A stretch of 39,848 bases of DNA, taken from Terriglobia bacterium. GTDB lineage: Bacteria > Acidobacteriota > Terriglobia > Bryobacterales > Bryobacteraceae. Positions 32,248 through 39,848 of the stretch are shown here, in pieces. The position numbers and the translations under genes were made by a program. The DNA is taken from the NCBI GenBank assembly GCA_025358575.1, contig JANYJA010000122.1:1-39848 (forward strand). Reading direction: 5' to 3'. How positions within the stretch are numbered: the stretch's first letter is position 1; each line of letters starts with the position of its first letter. The notes beneath the pieces were generated by a model. That model was not told where the DNA came from and made no database searches. It saw only the letters and a list, made by a program, of their open reading frames with translations.

Positions 32248-33061
32248 TCCAGCCGTTCCGGTTCTTCAATTCGAGGACGTGTCGGTCCGCTTTGATGAAG
32301 TCATCGCATTAGACAAGGTCTCTTTCAGCGTCTTCGAAGGAGAAACTTGCATTCTTTTGGGCGCGGCGGGGAGCGGCAAGACGGTGATCTTGAAAGCTGC
32401 CATGGGGCTTGTTCAGCCAGTCTCTGGCCGCGTGCTGCTTTTCGGCCAGGACATCTGCTGTTTGACCGAACTGGATTTGCTCAAAGTCCGCAGTAGAGTG
32501 GGCATGCTCTTTCAGGAGAGCGCGCTGTTCGATTCCATGACTATCGAACAGAATGTCGCCTACCCGCTTTTGAATCAAAGAGCCATTCAAATCGATCGCA
32601 AAGACATCCGAGGCAAGGTGAATGAATCGCTCAACTTTGTAGAGTTGGGGCAGACACTCAAGCAATATCCCAGCGAGCTTTCGGGCGGCATGCGCCGGCG
32701 CGCCGCCATTGCCCGCGCGGTTGTGACGAAACCGCCGCTGCTGCTCTACGATTCGCCCACTGCCGGGCTCGACCCCATCACCGCTCACACCATCATGGCC
32801 CTCATCATCAAAGAGCGCGATCTCGATAACACTACCGCCTTGGTAGTTACGCATCGCTATCAAGACGGGAATCTGGTGGCCAATTTTCGCTACAATCCGA
32901 ACAGCAAGGGATTGCAGGCGGTAGAGTCGGGTACGGAAACGCGGACAAAATTCATGGTGCTTCAAGAGGGACGTCTCATTTTCGAAGGTGATCAATCGGA
33001 GTTGGAAGCTTCCGCCGACCCCTACACGCATAAATTTGTGAAGAAGAGCGAACCCGCCTAG
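32240..33061 (+). CDS. mlaF: MlaF-like ABC ATPase with Ser in place of the catalytic Glu
   Basis: This 273-residue ATPase would power the MlaE-like permease. Walker A is GAAGSGKT (about residues 40-47), the Q-loop MLFQESALFD, and the signature LSGGMRRRAAIARA. Walker B reads LLLYDSPTAGLDP: Asp171 is kept, but Ser172 (TCG at 32753-32755) stands where the catalytic Glu is normal. The switch His is kept in VVTHRYQDG. An insertion of about 30 residues after it (NPNSKGLQAVESGTETRT) is not usual. Hydrolysis should be slow unless another residue takes over. It overlaps mlaE by eight bases, and the MCE gene follows after eight bases. Confidence 0.88.
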   Translation: MGDPAVPVLQFEDVSVRFDEVIALDKVSFSVFEGETCILLGAAGSGKTVILKAAMGLVQPVSGRVLLFGQDICCLTELDLLKVRSRVGMLFQESALFDSMTIEQNVAYPLLNQRAIQIDRKDIRGKVNESLNFVELGQTLKQYPSELSGGMRRRAAIARAVVTKPPLLLYDSPTAGLDPITAHTIMALIIKERDLDNTTALVVTHRYQDGNLVANFRYNPNSKGLQAVESGTETRTKFMVLQEGRLIFEGDQSELEASADPYTHKFVKKSEPA

Positions 33062-33069
33062 ACCGCTCA

Positions 33070-34140
33070 ATGCCAACGCCGAAAAAACTTCAGTGGGCTA
33101 AGCTGCGAATCGGGGTATTGGCCACCGTCGCGATGATAATTGCGGCCGTGCTGATATTTCTGCTCACCGGGAATAGCACGTTTGGCGGCACGTTCCACAT
33201 CCGCACCTACATGGACGATTCGGCGGGTATGGGTGAAAACGCGCCCGTTCGGTTGAATGGAATCCCGGTCGGCCTAATTGATCACGTGAAACTGTCGGGG
33301 TCGAAAAATCCTAAGCGCGTGGTCGAGATCGACATGACCGTGAAAGAAAAGTACCTCACCGAGATCCCGGAAGATTCGGTGGCGGGTATCAGTGCCTCCA
33401 ACCTGCTCGGCGATAAGTACATCAACATCACCAAGGGCATGCACGCGAAGCACGTCGACAGGAACGGTGAAATTCGCAGTCAGGAAGTGCAGGACATCCC
33501 CCAGTTGATGGCTCAGAGCGCGACCATTCTTTCGTCGCTCCAGAACATTTTGGGTCGTGCGGACAGCTTGTTAAGCTTGGTCGAAAGCGGCAAAGGCAAC
33601 ATCGGCAAACTCATCAAAGACGACGATTTGTATAACCGCGTGAACGCTACCGCCGCCGAAGTGCAGTCTTTGGTTGCAAAAGTAAAAGACAGTAATGGCA
33701 CGATCAGCAAGCTCCTTTACGACGATGCTTTATACAAAGAAATCCGTCAGCCCATTAAGCGCCTAGACGACATGCTCGCGCAGGTGCAGAGCGGTAAGGG
33801 CAGCGCCGGCAGGCTGCTGAACGATCCCGCCCTCTACGATGAAGCCCGGCAATCCATGGCCGAAGCCCGCAAGCTTTTGGACGATCTGCAGGCAGGCAAG
33901 GGTACTGCGGGCAGGCTTCTGAAGGACGAAGATCTTTATCGTCAGGTCAATCAGATCGTCTCCAAGGTTAATCTCGCCATGGACAAATTGAACTCCGGCC
34001 AGGGAACTCTCGGGCAGCTCGCCGTGAACCCGCAGCTATACGAAGGATTAAATGGCGTCACGCGGGAGGTGCAGGGTCTCATCAAGGACATGCACGCCAA
34101 TCCTAAAAAGTTTTTGCGCATCAAATTGGCGCTGTTTTGA
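33070..34140 (+). CDS. mlaD: MlaD-like MCE protein with C-terminal tandem repeats
   Basis: This 356-residue protein is anchored by one N-terminal membrane helix (LRIGVLATVAMIIAAVLIFLL). It is followed by an MCE domain at about 38-130 (YMDDSAGMGENAPVRLNGIPVG; GISASNLLGDKYINI). The domain binds lipid in the periplasm and forms a ring in known systems. From residue 173 to the end it carries five repeats of about 34 residues with pattern GxGxxGxLLxDxxLY plus a helical stretch. Examples are SGKGNIGKLIKDDDLY, SGKGSAGRLLNDPALY, AGKGTAGRLLKDEDLY and SGQGTLGQLAVNPQLY. These may form a helical stalk or bridge. It overlaps the hpnK-like start (TTGA). Confidence 0.9.
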   Translation: MPTPKKLQWAKLRIGVLATVAMIIAAVLIFLLTGNSTFGGTFHIRTYMDDSAGMGENAPVRLNGIPVGLIDHVKLSGSKNPKRVVEIDMTVKEKYLTEIPEDSVAGISASNLLGDKYINITKGMHAKHVDRNGEIRSQEVQDIPQLMAQSATILSSLQNILGRADSLLSLVESGKGNIGKLIKDDDLYNRVNATAAEVQSLVAKVKDSNGTISKLLYDDALYKEIRQPIKRLDDMLAQVQSGKGSAGRLLNDPALYDEARQSMAEARKLLDDLQAGKGTAGRLLKDEDLYRQVNQIVSKVNLAMDKLNSGQGTLGQLAVNPQLYEGLNGVTREVQGLIKDMHANPKKFLRIKLALF

Positions 34141-34931
34141 TTCAAGTGGTCGTGAATGCCGATGATTTCGGCTTCACGCGCGATGTCAACGAAGGCATAA
34201 TTGCGGCCCATCGCAACGGCATCGTGACTGCGGCGACGCTAATGGCCAACGGCGCCGCCTTCGACCACGCGGTCGGTTTGGCGCGGGAAACTCCTTCGCT
34301 TGATATCGGATGCCATCTGGTGTTGGTCGGCGGTTCTTCTTTGTTGACAGGGCATCCGTTTCCCGCGAGCGTGCCGCAATTGTTAGTCGAAATTGGCCTC
34401 GGTCGCATGGCGATTTACGATGAATTGGCGGCTCAGGTGCGGCAGATTGTGCTGGCCAGGCTCGCGCCGAGCCATCTCGATACCCACAAGCACACGCATC
34501 TAGCGCCGCGGGTGCTTGACGCCGTGGTCCGTGTCGCGCGTGATTTCCAGATTCCGTGGGTTCGCAAGCCTTTCGATTTCAGTACGGAGCCGGGGATGCC
34601 ATTTGCCACTCGCGCTGCTAACTATGGAATGGGTTTGATGCGCGACCGCTTCAATCGTTCCCTCGCCGGACTGCGCATGAGCGATCACTTCGCTGGCTTC
34701 CAACTTACCGGCCATCTGCGCACCGAAAATTTAGCGCGGACCCTTCGGGCCCTGCCCGACGGTCTGACGGAGTTCATGTGCCATCCGGGATATTGTGGCG
34801 TCGAGTTGCAGGCCGCTCCAACCCGCCTGCGCGCGAGCCGCGCTGTAGAGTTGACGGCGCTGACATCTTTAGCCGCTCGTGAGGCGCTCCTCGAAAAAAA
34901 AGCGCGTCTCGTCAATTACCGCGAACTCTGA
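34137..34931 (+). CDS. hpnK: HpnK/ChbG-type carbohydrate deacetylase
   Basis: This 264-residue YdjC-superfamily deacetylase carries the metal-binding motif VVNADDFGFTRDVNEGI at its N-terminus, with GCHLVLVGGSSLL, SHLDTHKHTHLAP (His ligands) and TEFMCHPGY. The start and motif spacing fit HpnK, a hopanoid-biosynthesis-associated protein, better than ChbG, which acts on chitin disaccharide. The start is TTG, overlapping the MCE gene stop by four bases (TTGA), so it is part of the lipid transport operon. Together they suggest handling of a glycolipid or hopanoid, which is an inference. The 3' end overlaps the convergent ada gene by 16 bases. Confidence 0.85.
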   Translation: MIQVVVNADDFGFTRDVNEGIIAAHRNGIVTAATLMANGAAFDHAVGLARETPSLDIGCHLVLVGGSSLLTGHPFPASVPQLLVEIGLGRMAIYDELAAQVRQIVLARLAPSHLDTHKHTHLAPRVLDAVVRVARDFQIPWVRKPFDFSTEPGMPFATRAANYGMGLMRDRFNRSLAGLRMSDHFAGFQLTGHLRTENLARTLRALPDGLTEFMCHPGYCGVELQAAPTRLRASRAVELTALTSLAAREALLEKKARLVNYREL

Positions 34932-35968
34932 GATTCCCGCTCGGCCGCCAGCAGTTTTCGTTTGCGATCCACGCCCCACCGATATCCGCTGATGTTTCCG
35001 TCTTCGCGCACCACGCGATGGCACGGGATTGCCAGCGCTACCGGATTCGCGGCGCACGCGCGGGCCACGGCTCTGGCTGAGCCGCGCTTCCCGATTGCCG
35101 AAGCAACCTCTGAGTAAGACTGCGTCTTGCCCCGTGGAATCGTTTGTAGATGCCTCCACACTAAGCGCTGGAACACCGTCGCTCGCACGTCGAGAGGCAA
35201 ATTCAGTTCGCGCGCATCTCCCGCGAGCGAATCAATCACGGTCTGCGTCCACTCCCGCATCTCCTTGTCCGCGCGACGCAATATCGCCGCTGGAAATTCT
35301 TTCCGCAGCGATTCCTCTAACTCGGTCTCGCTATCGCCCAAGCGAATCGCACTGACGCCGCGCTCCGTCGAGGCAATGAGCAACTTCCCGAGCGAACACG
35401 CGGCCACCGTGTATTGAAGTTGAACCCCCGCACCGCCTTTCCGGTAGCTTGCCGGTGTCATCCCAAGGTGCGCATCGGAGCGCTCGTAAACTCGGCTGCT
35501 CGATCCATACCCCGCATCATAGGACGCGCGCGTCACCGAATTACCGTTATGCAACCCTTGCTTCAACAACGACATTCGGCACGCTTCGGCGTACTGGCGA
35601 GGCGTTAACCCCATAGCCGCTTTGAAACTTCGGTGCAAATGAAACGGGCTTAACCCCGTACACACGCTCAAATCCGCCAGCGTAATCCGCCCATCCGAAT
35701 GTGCTTCGATATACTGCCGCGCCTGCTCGATCTTTGCACGCGCTGTATCATGCTCATCCTGCGGACGGCATCGCAGACAAGCGCGAAAGCCGCCCTGCTC
35801 CGCCTCGGCCCACGTGTCGAAAAACCGCACGTTCTCCAATCGCGGACGTCGCGATGGGCAATCCGTGCGGCAATAAATCCCCGTAGACGTTACCGCAAAA
35901 ACATACGAAGCCGGCTCTCGCGATAAGACGGTCGACCAGCGTATCCGATCAAAAGCGGAGGAAGTCAT
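34916..35968 (-). CDS. ada: Bifunctional Ada methyltransferase and transcriptional regulator
   Basis: This 350-residue Ada protein repairs methylphosphotriesters and O6-methylguanine and, once methylated, activates the adaptive response. The N-terminal zinc site is complete with Cys33, Cys37, Cys64 and Cys67 (GIYCRTDCPSRRP, CLRCRP), Cys33 being the expected methyl acceptor. Next is an AraC-type HTH (about 77-175: ITLADLSVCTGLSPFHLHRSFK, TRASYDAGYGSSSRVYE). The C-terminal domain has the acceptor Cys316 in IPCHRVV and ISGYRWGVDRK. Length matches E. coli Ada. All reactive residues are present. It is transcribed toward the hpnK-like gene and overlaps its end by 16 bases. Confidence 0.95.
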   Translation of the reverse strand: MTSSAFDRIRWSTVLSREPASYVFAVTSTGIYCRTDCPSRRPRLENVRFFDTWAEAEQGGFRACLRCRPQDEHDTARAKIEQARQYIEAHSDGRITLADLSVCTGLSPFHLHRSFKAAMGLTPRQYAEACRMSLLKQGLHNGNSVTRASYDAGYGSSSRVYERSDAHLGMTPASYRKGGAGVQLQYTVAACSLGKLLIASTERGVSAIRLGDSETELEESLRKEFPAAILRRADKEMREWTQTVIDSLAGDARELNLPLDVRATVFQRLVWRHLQTIPRGKTQSYSEVASAIGKRGSARAVARACAANPVALAIPCHRVVREDGNISGYRWGVDRKRKLLAAERESQSSR

Positions 35969-36027
35969 GCATTCAGCCTATCCGCCTCGCACCAGGTAAA
36001 ATATCCGGCGCTTGCGGTCAAAAATAT

Positions 36028-38088
36028 TTATTTCAATAAAAGTTTTACAGCGTTTGTCGTCTGCCCATCCACATCCAAAGTCAGATTCACCAAACCAGCG
36101 CCCCGCAGGCTCTGAGGGAGCAGCAGATTAATCTGATCTTCACCGACGTAATAGCCCTGCGCCCCCGCGAAAGCCGTGGTCACCGTCGTGGTCCCGACGG
36201 CAGCCGTCACCGCGCTCTGGTGATTGCGAATTCCCGTTCCATAGAGAATCAGGTACACCGCCGTCGAACCCGTCCCCACGTCCACCGGCATACCCGAAAG
36301 CACGCCCTGCGCATCGGCTTGGATGGTCGAACCCACCACCGGAATCGCGCTGTTGTTGTAAGTCAACACATGGCCCAGCGCCAGTCCCGACGCGTTGAAC
36401 AGCCCGGGCGCCACGGCGACAATCGGCTGCTGCACCTTCGCCGTGCCCAAGGGCGAGGTAACCCAAATTGTAGCCGTGTGGATCGCAGTCCCATCTGGGA
36501 TCGCGTAATTGATCTGCTTGGGCGAAACATAAAACAGAGGGGCATTTCGCGCGATGCCCAGCGAGTCTGTGACCGTCACTGTCACGCCGCCAAGATTCGT
36601 CGGAAGCGGGACTTGGGTAGCGTTCACGGTCGAAGATGCCAGCCCCGCGCCGAAGGCGGTCACGATTGACGAACTCGCCAACGAACCCGCTTGAAAATTG
36701 GCCGCGTTGGTGTTGGTAAAACTCGTCGCGAAGGCCGTGTGGTTCAACAGAATCGACCCGGTGCCTGTCGGGAATGTTTTGATCGCTTGCCCAATCAAAT
36801 CAAGTTGATTCGACGCGCTGTTGAAAAGAAGCTGGATGAGATTCACGTTGAAGTTCAGTGTGAAAATATCCGGCCTGCCATCGGAATTGAAATCCCCCAC
36901 GGAGACAGAGAAGGGCAGAGAGGAAGAAGGGCCTATCAGAGTCTGAGGCGGTCCGAAAGTACCGTCTCCTTTATTGGGACGCACAACCACCGCGCCTGAT
37001 ATTTCACTATCGTTAGTTAGGCTTTGATACAAAACGAGGCCGATGATATCTGGATATTTGCTTCCCAGAATCGGAGCAAGCGCTGACCCAAGAGTTGCCT
37101 GATACTGTGACGTCTGTGGGTCCGCAGTCGCGTAGCTTTGCGTCAGTGACCCATCCCCATTTCCCAAGAAGACCCCAACGCCGGAGGCGCCCGCTACGTC
37201 CGAGTTGAAGATTGCGGAGATCGAAAGCCCTGCAAAAACAACGTCTATTTTTCCATCGCCGTTCACATCCCCCAGCATCATTCCGGTTTGCGGTATCCCC
37301 TTGAGCGAATACGAATCTTTCAACGTGAACCCGCCCTTTCCATCGCCCAGGGCAACGAAAACGAACGCCACGTTGGGTACCGACAACCCCGACCCGTCGT
37401 AGTTAAAGGCAATTCCCACAATGTCCATTTTTCCATCGCCGTTCATGTCGAAAAGTTGCACCGCATAGGGCTCCGTGCCCGCGGGCGCGATCTTCAACGC
37501 GGTCGTGTGGCCGAATGTTCCATCGCCGTTTCCAGTCATGATGACGGCCTGCCCGATCGCGCCCGGGCTCGTAATCGCCACCGATTGCGTCGTCTGGATA
37601 ATCAGTGCAAGATCCAAGATGCCGTCGCCATTCACGTCCGCGCTGGTCAGCGGCTCCGTGAACGCATCTAAAAACCCCGATACAACCGGCAGGGACGTCG
37701 GGCTGAATATCGGCGCACCGAATGTTCCGTCGCCCTTGCCCGGAAGAACCATAACATTGCTGGTTAGCGTACAAGACGTCAGCAGATCCAGATGCCCGTC
37801 GCGATTGAAATCGCCGGTAGTCGCCTGACCCGGCTGGCATATTCCCGTGCTGTATTGAACTGCCGGTTTGAACGTCCCATCACCGACACCCAGCAAGATA
37901 GAGATCGACGAAGTACCAGTATTCGAAATCGCGATATCGGCGTGCCCGTCACCGTTAAAATCACCGGTGATAGAAGCGAGTGGGCCTACCTGCGTCGGAA
38001 AAGTTACACCTTGTACGAACGACGGAGCTTGTGCCGTCAGCACTCCGCAAAAAGAAAGAAAAAATAGAAATCCGGAGACGAAGCGCAT
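36028..38088 (-). CDS. Secreted FG-GAP/VCBS-repeat protein with TIGR03437-type C-terminal domain
   Basis: This 686-residue protein starts with a signal peptide (MRFVSGFLFFLSFCGVLTAQ). At least six FG-GAP/VCBS units follow, each with a calcium-binding-like DxNxDGxxD loop: GDFNGDGHADI, GDFNRDGHLDL, ADVNGDGILDL, DMNGDGKMDI, GDVNGDGKIDV and GDFNSDGRPDI. They probably form a beta-propeller. The last ~230 residues are the Solibacter-enriched beta-rich domain (SIVTAFGAGLASSTVN, YVSPKQINYAIPDG, VYLILYGTGIRNH). The protein should be exported and calcium-dependent, with a binding role; no catalytic motif is visible. It is the second protein of the window with this C-terminal domain. Confidence 0.9.
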   Translation of the reverse strand: MRFVSGFLFFLSFCGVLTAQAPSFVQGVTFPTQVGPLASITGDFNGDGHADIAISNTGTSSISILLGVGDGTFKPAVQYSTGICQPGQATTGDFNRDGHLDLLTSCTLTSNVMVLPGKGDGTFGAPIFSPTSLPVVSGFLDAFTEPLTSADVNGDGILDLALIIQTTQSVAITSPGAIGQAVIMTGNGDGTFGHTTALKIAPAGTEPYAVQLFDMNGDGKMDIVGIAFNYDGSGLSVPNVAFVFVALGDGKGGFTLKDSYSLKGIPQTGMMLGDVNGDGKIDVVFAGLSISAIFNSDVAGASGVGVFLGNGDGSLTQSYATADPQTSQYQATLGSALAPILGSKYPDIIGLVLYQSLTNDSEISGAVVVRPNKGDGTFGPPQTLIGPSSSLPFSVSVGDFNSDGRPDIFTLNFNVNLIQLLFNSASNQLDLIGQAIKTFPTGTGSILLNHTAFATSFTNTNAANFQAGSLASSSIVTAFGAGLASSTVNATQVPLPTNLGGVTVTVTDSLGIARNAPLFYVSPKQINYAIPDGTAIHTATIWVTSPLGTAKVQQPIVAVAPGLFNASGLALGHVLTYNNSAIPVVGSTIQADAQGVLSGMPVDVGTGSTAVYLILYGTGIRNHQSAVTAAVGTTTVTTAFAGAQGYYVGEDQINLLLPQSLRGAGLVNLTLDVDGQTTNAVKLLLK

Positions 38089-38120
38089 TTGTATAAAGAC
38101 CCATCCTCCAGTCTACGCTG

Positions 38121-38669
38121 CTAGTGCACGCGCCCCATTTTATCCATCGGCCAGTACACAAAAACTGCCTTTCCGTAAATCAGTTTGCGTTCTACCATGC
38201 CCCAAGCGCGGCTGTCATTCGAGGAACTTCGATGGTCGCCCAGCACGAAATAATTTTCCAGCGGCACGGTGGTCGGCGAAAGTGATTGCCGGTCGCGATA
38301 TTCATCGGCGATGTACGGCTCGTCCAGCTCTTTGCCATTGACATACACGGTTCCGCGATCGATCTCCACCGTGTCCCCCGGCAAGCCAATCACGCGTTTG
38401 ATATAGGATTTACTGTGGTCGAGCGGAAATAGAAACACTACCATGTCATCGCGCTCCACCTTTCCGATTCCAAAACTGTAAGTGAACTTATTGATGAAGA
38501 TTCGTTCTTGATCGGTGAGCGTCGGCATCATGCTGGTGCCTTCCACCTTCACCGGCTGATAGATAAACACAATCAGAAAGAACGCGAAGACCACGGCGAG
38601 AGCGAGGTCGCGAGCCCACGACAGGCCCGGCAGGCTGCGCCCCGGCTTTTCTTCCATAGAGCTAATCAT
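38121..38669 (-). CDS. lepB: Signal peptidase I
   Basis: This membrane-bound serine protease removes signal peptides from exported proteins. An N-terminal membrane helix (DLALAVVFAFFLIVFIYQPV) is followed by the catalytic Ser46 in VEGTSMMPTL and the Lys91 general base in SYIKRVIGLPGD. The remaining boxes are LENYFVLGDHRSSSNDSRAWG and VYWPMDKMG. Length is 182 residues, normal for a single-helix enzyme. The frame begins at 38669; an internal ATG four codons later (MEEKPGR) may be the true start. It diverges from the beta-lactamase-like gene with about 30 bases between starts. Confidence 0.94.
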   Translation of the reverse strand: MISSMEEKPGRSLPGLSWARDLALAVVFAFFLIVFIYQPVKVEGTSMMPTLTDQERIFINKFTYSFGIGKVERDDMVVFLFPLDHSKSYIKRVIGLPGDTVEIDRGTVYVNGKELDEPYIADEYRDRQSLSPTTVPLENYFVLGDHRSSSNDSRAWGMVERKLIYGKAVFVYWPMDKMGRVH

Positions 38670-38699
38670 AGAACAGCACCAGCAGACTAAAATTGGAGA

Positions 38700-39848
38700 G
38701 TGCGAGGCGCAGTGGGATACATTTTAGTTGCACTAATTGCCACGGCGTCCGCTAACGCTCAGGCCCAAACAGATTACCAGCCTGCCATACAATCGCTCTC
38801 GGCGCTCATCGACCGCGAACTTTCCGACAAGAAACTTCAGTCAATTACGGTAGCTCTCGTCAACGACCAAACGCTCATCTGGACGCATCGCTACGGGAAT
38901 GACGATAAGCAGGCTGTCTTTCGCGCCGGCCCTATTTCCCAACTATTCACCGCTATTGGCATTATGCAGTTAGTCGAGCACGGGGATCTGGATCTCGATC
39001 AGCCGATTTCAAAATATCTGCCGGAATTTCATCCGCGAAGTTCTTTCGCGCGGCAGATCACTTTGCGCCAGTTGCTGTCGCACCATTCCGGTCTGGCGCG
39101 CGAGCCGCCCCTCGGCAGTTCATTCGACTCCAGTTCGCCATCGTTAGTTACCACCGTTACGAGCCTCAACGCTTCTGAAATCTTATACGCGCCGCAAACG
39201 CATTTGAAGTACAGCAACGCCGGCATAGCCGTCGCCGGACTCGTGATAGAGAAGATCGCCAACCGTCCTTTCGCCGAATACATCCAGCTGAATGTCCTGG
39301 CCCGCATGAAAATGAGTGGCAGCTCGTTCATTCGGCGCGCCTCGCAGAAAGGCAATATGTGGACCTACGACGGACGCGCCCTGACCGCCCCCACTTTCCC
39401 GCTGGGGATTGCTCCAGCCGCAAATCTCGAGACCACCGCTGCCGATCTCGCCCAATTCCTCAGCACCCTCTTTGCCCACGGTCAGGGTGTTCTCAAGCCG
39501 GAAACTCTCGAACAGATGTGGACCCCTCAATTCGAGATCCCGAACGCTACCGCGGGATTCGGTCTCGGCTTCCGCATTCGCCGCTTAGGCAGTCACCGCG
39601 TTATCGAACAGGGCGGCTCGGTATACGGATTCTCCGCGGACCTTGCCGCGCTGCCCGATGAAAAGCTCGGAATCGTCGTAACCAGCAACATGGAAAGCGC
39701 CAACGGAGTCACCACTCGAATCGCCGCCGCGGGACTCAAAATGTTACTCGCCGTCAAAGAGCATCGCGCCATAGTCTCCCCTCCGATCACCACCGCGATC
39801 CCGCCTGCCAAACTTACCTCGCTCGAAGGCCGCTACCCGCAAGGTACC
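38700..39848 (+). CDS. Serine-beta-lactamase-fold protein lacking catalytic residues, 3' end cut by window
   Basis: The frame from the GTG at 38700 is open to the window end (383 codons), so the protein is incomplete. A signal peptide (GYILVALIATASANAQA) is followed by the class C beta-lactamase/DD-peptidase fold: VFRAGPISQLFTAIGIMQLVEHGDLDL, ITLRQLLSHHSGL, HLKYSNAGIAVAGLVIEKI and IEQGGSVYGFSADL. The SxxK motif expected in RxGSxSKxFTA reads PISQ (Pro78, Gln81), so nucleophile and general base are both gone. The Tyr171-Ser-Asn motif is kept, while the usual His-x-Gly is Gln304-Gly-Gly. It is probably a secreted binding protein rather than an enzyme. The start is uncertain: a GTG at 38712 has a better placed GAGG. 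Confidence 0.85.
   Translation, partial: MRGAVGYILVALIATASANAQAQTDYQPAIQSLSALIDRELSDKKLQSITVALVNDQTLIWTHRYGNDDKQAVFRAGPISQLFTAIGIMQLVEHGDLDLDQPISKYLPEFHPRSSFARQITLRQLLSHHSGLAREPPLGSSFDSSSPSLVTTVTSLNASEILYAPQTHLKYSNAGIAVAGLVIEKIANRPFAEYIQLNVLARMKMSGSSFIRRASQKGNMWTYDGRALTAPTFPLGIAPAANLETTAADLAQFLSTLFAHGQGVLKPETLEQMWTPQFEIPNATAGFGLGFRIRRLGSHRVIEQGGSVYGFSADLAALPDEKLGIVVTSNMESANGVTTRIAAAGLKMLLAVKEHRAIVSPPITTAIPPAKLTSLEGRYPQGT

Overview
The window reads like a chromosomal segment of an Acidobacteriota species close to Solibacter/Bryobacter. Two long secreted proteins (7152-9830 and 36028-38088) end in the C-terminal beta-rich domain modelled as TIGR03437, which is strongly enriched in Solibacter-like genomes. 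One carries SBBP propeller repeats and the other FG-GAP/VCBS repeats. Dense coding, many GTG/TTG starts and a MerR-HTH/TPR fusion protein fit the same lineage. The assignment is inferred from protein content, not from a marker gene.

Layout. 1-4250: the end of a class I fumarase gene and a tRNA-Phe whose last 17 bases are repeated 2.4 kb downstream. That repeat looks like the scar of an integrated element and encloses one secreted TPR protein. A broken ISL3-type insertion sequence follows. 4250-9830: a YdeI-like protein, tRNA-Ser(UGA), a MaoC-like dehydratase, and a tightly packed set of lipid kinase, metallophosphoesterase and large secreted propeller protein. 9836-13860: two Tat-exported sugar-metabolism-type proteins (Gfo/Idh/MocA oxidoreductase; hydroxypyruvate-isomerase-like) flank a frameshifted OmpA-like lipoprotein gene and an ExeA-type ATPase. 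13951-16104: a fused anthranilate synthase TrpE(G).

16072-21982 (minus strand): a four-gene operon with a MerR/HspR-like HTH-TPR protein, a DUF2760 protein and two divergent Hsp70 proteins. 22023-24101: CrcB fluoride channel, a single-domain response regulator and an MFS transporter. 24168-30245: a six-gene operon with an FTR1 iron permease fused to DUF2318, two FtsX-type permeases, an ABC ATPase fused to a DtxR-like metal-sensor module, a thioredoxin reductase and RidA. It resembles the accessory genes of the Campylobacter P19/Ftr1 and E. coli FetMP iron systems, but no P19/FetP gene is present.

30477-34931: a P1-family peptidase diverges from an Mla/MCE lipid-transport operon (MlaE-, MlaF- and MlaD-like) that ends in an HpnK-like deacetylase. 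The MlaF-like ATPase has Ser where the catalytic Glu is expected, and the MlaD-like protein ends in five tandem repeats. 34916-39848: Ada DNA-repair protein, an FG-GAP secreted protein, signal peptidase I, and a beta-lactamase-fold protein that has lost its SxxK motif and is cut by the window edge.

The two best candidates for an undescribed system are the iron operon with its transporter-ATPase/DtxR fusion, and the MerR-TPR/DUF2760/paired Hsp70 operon.
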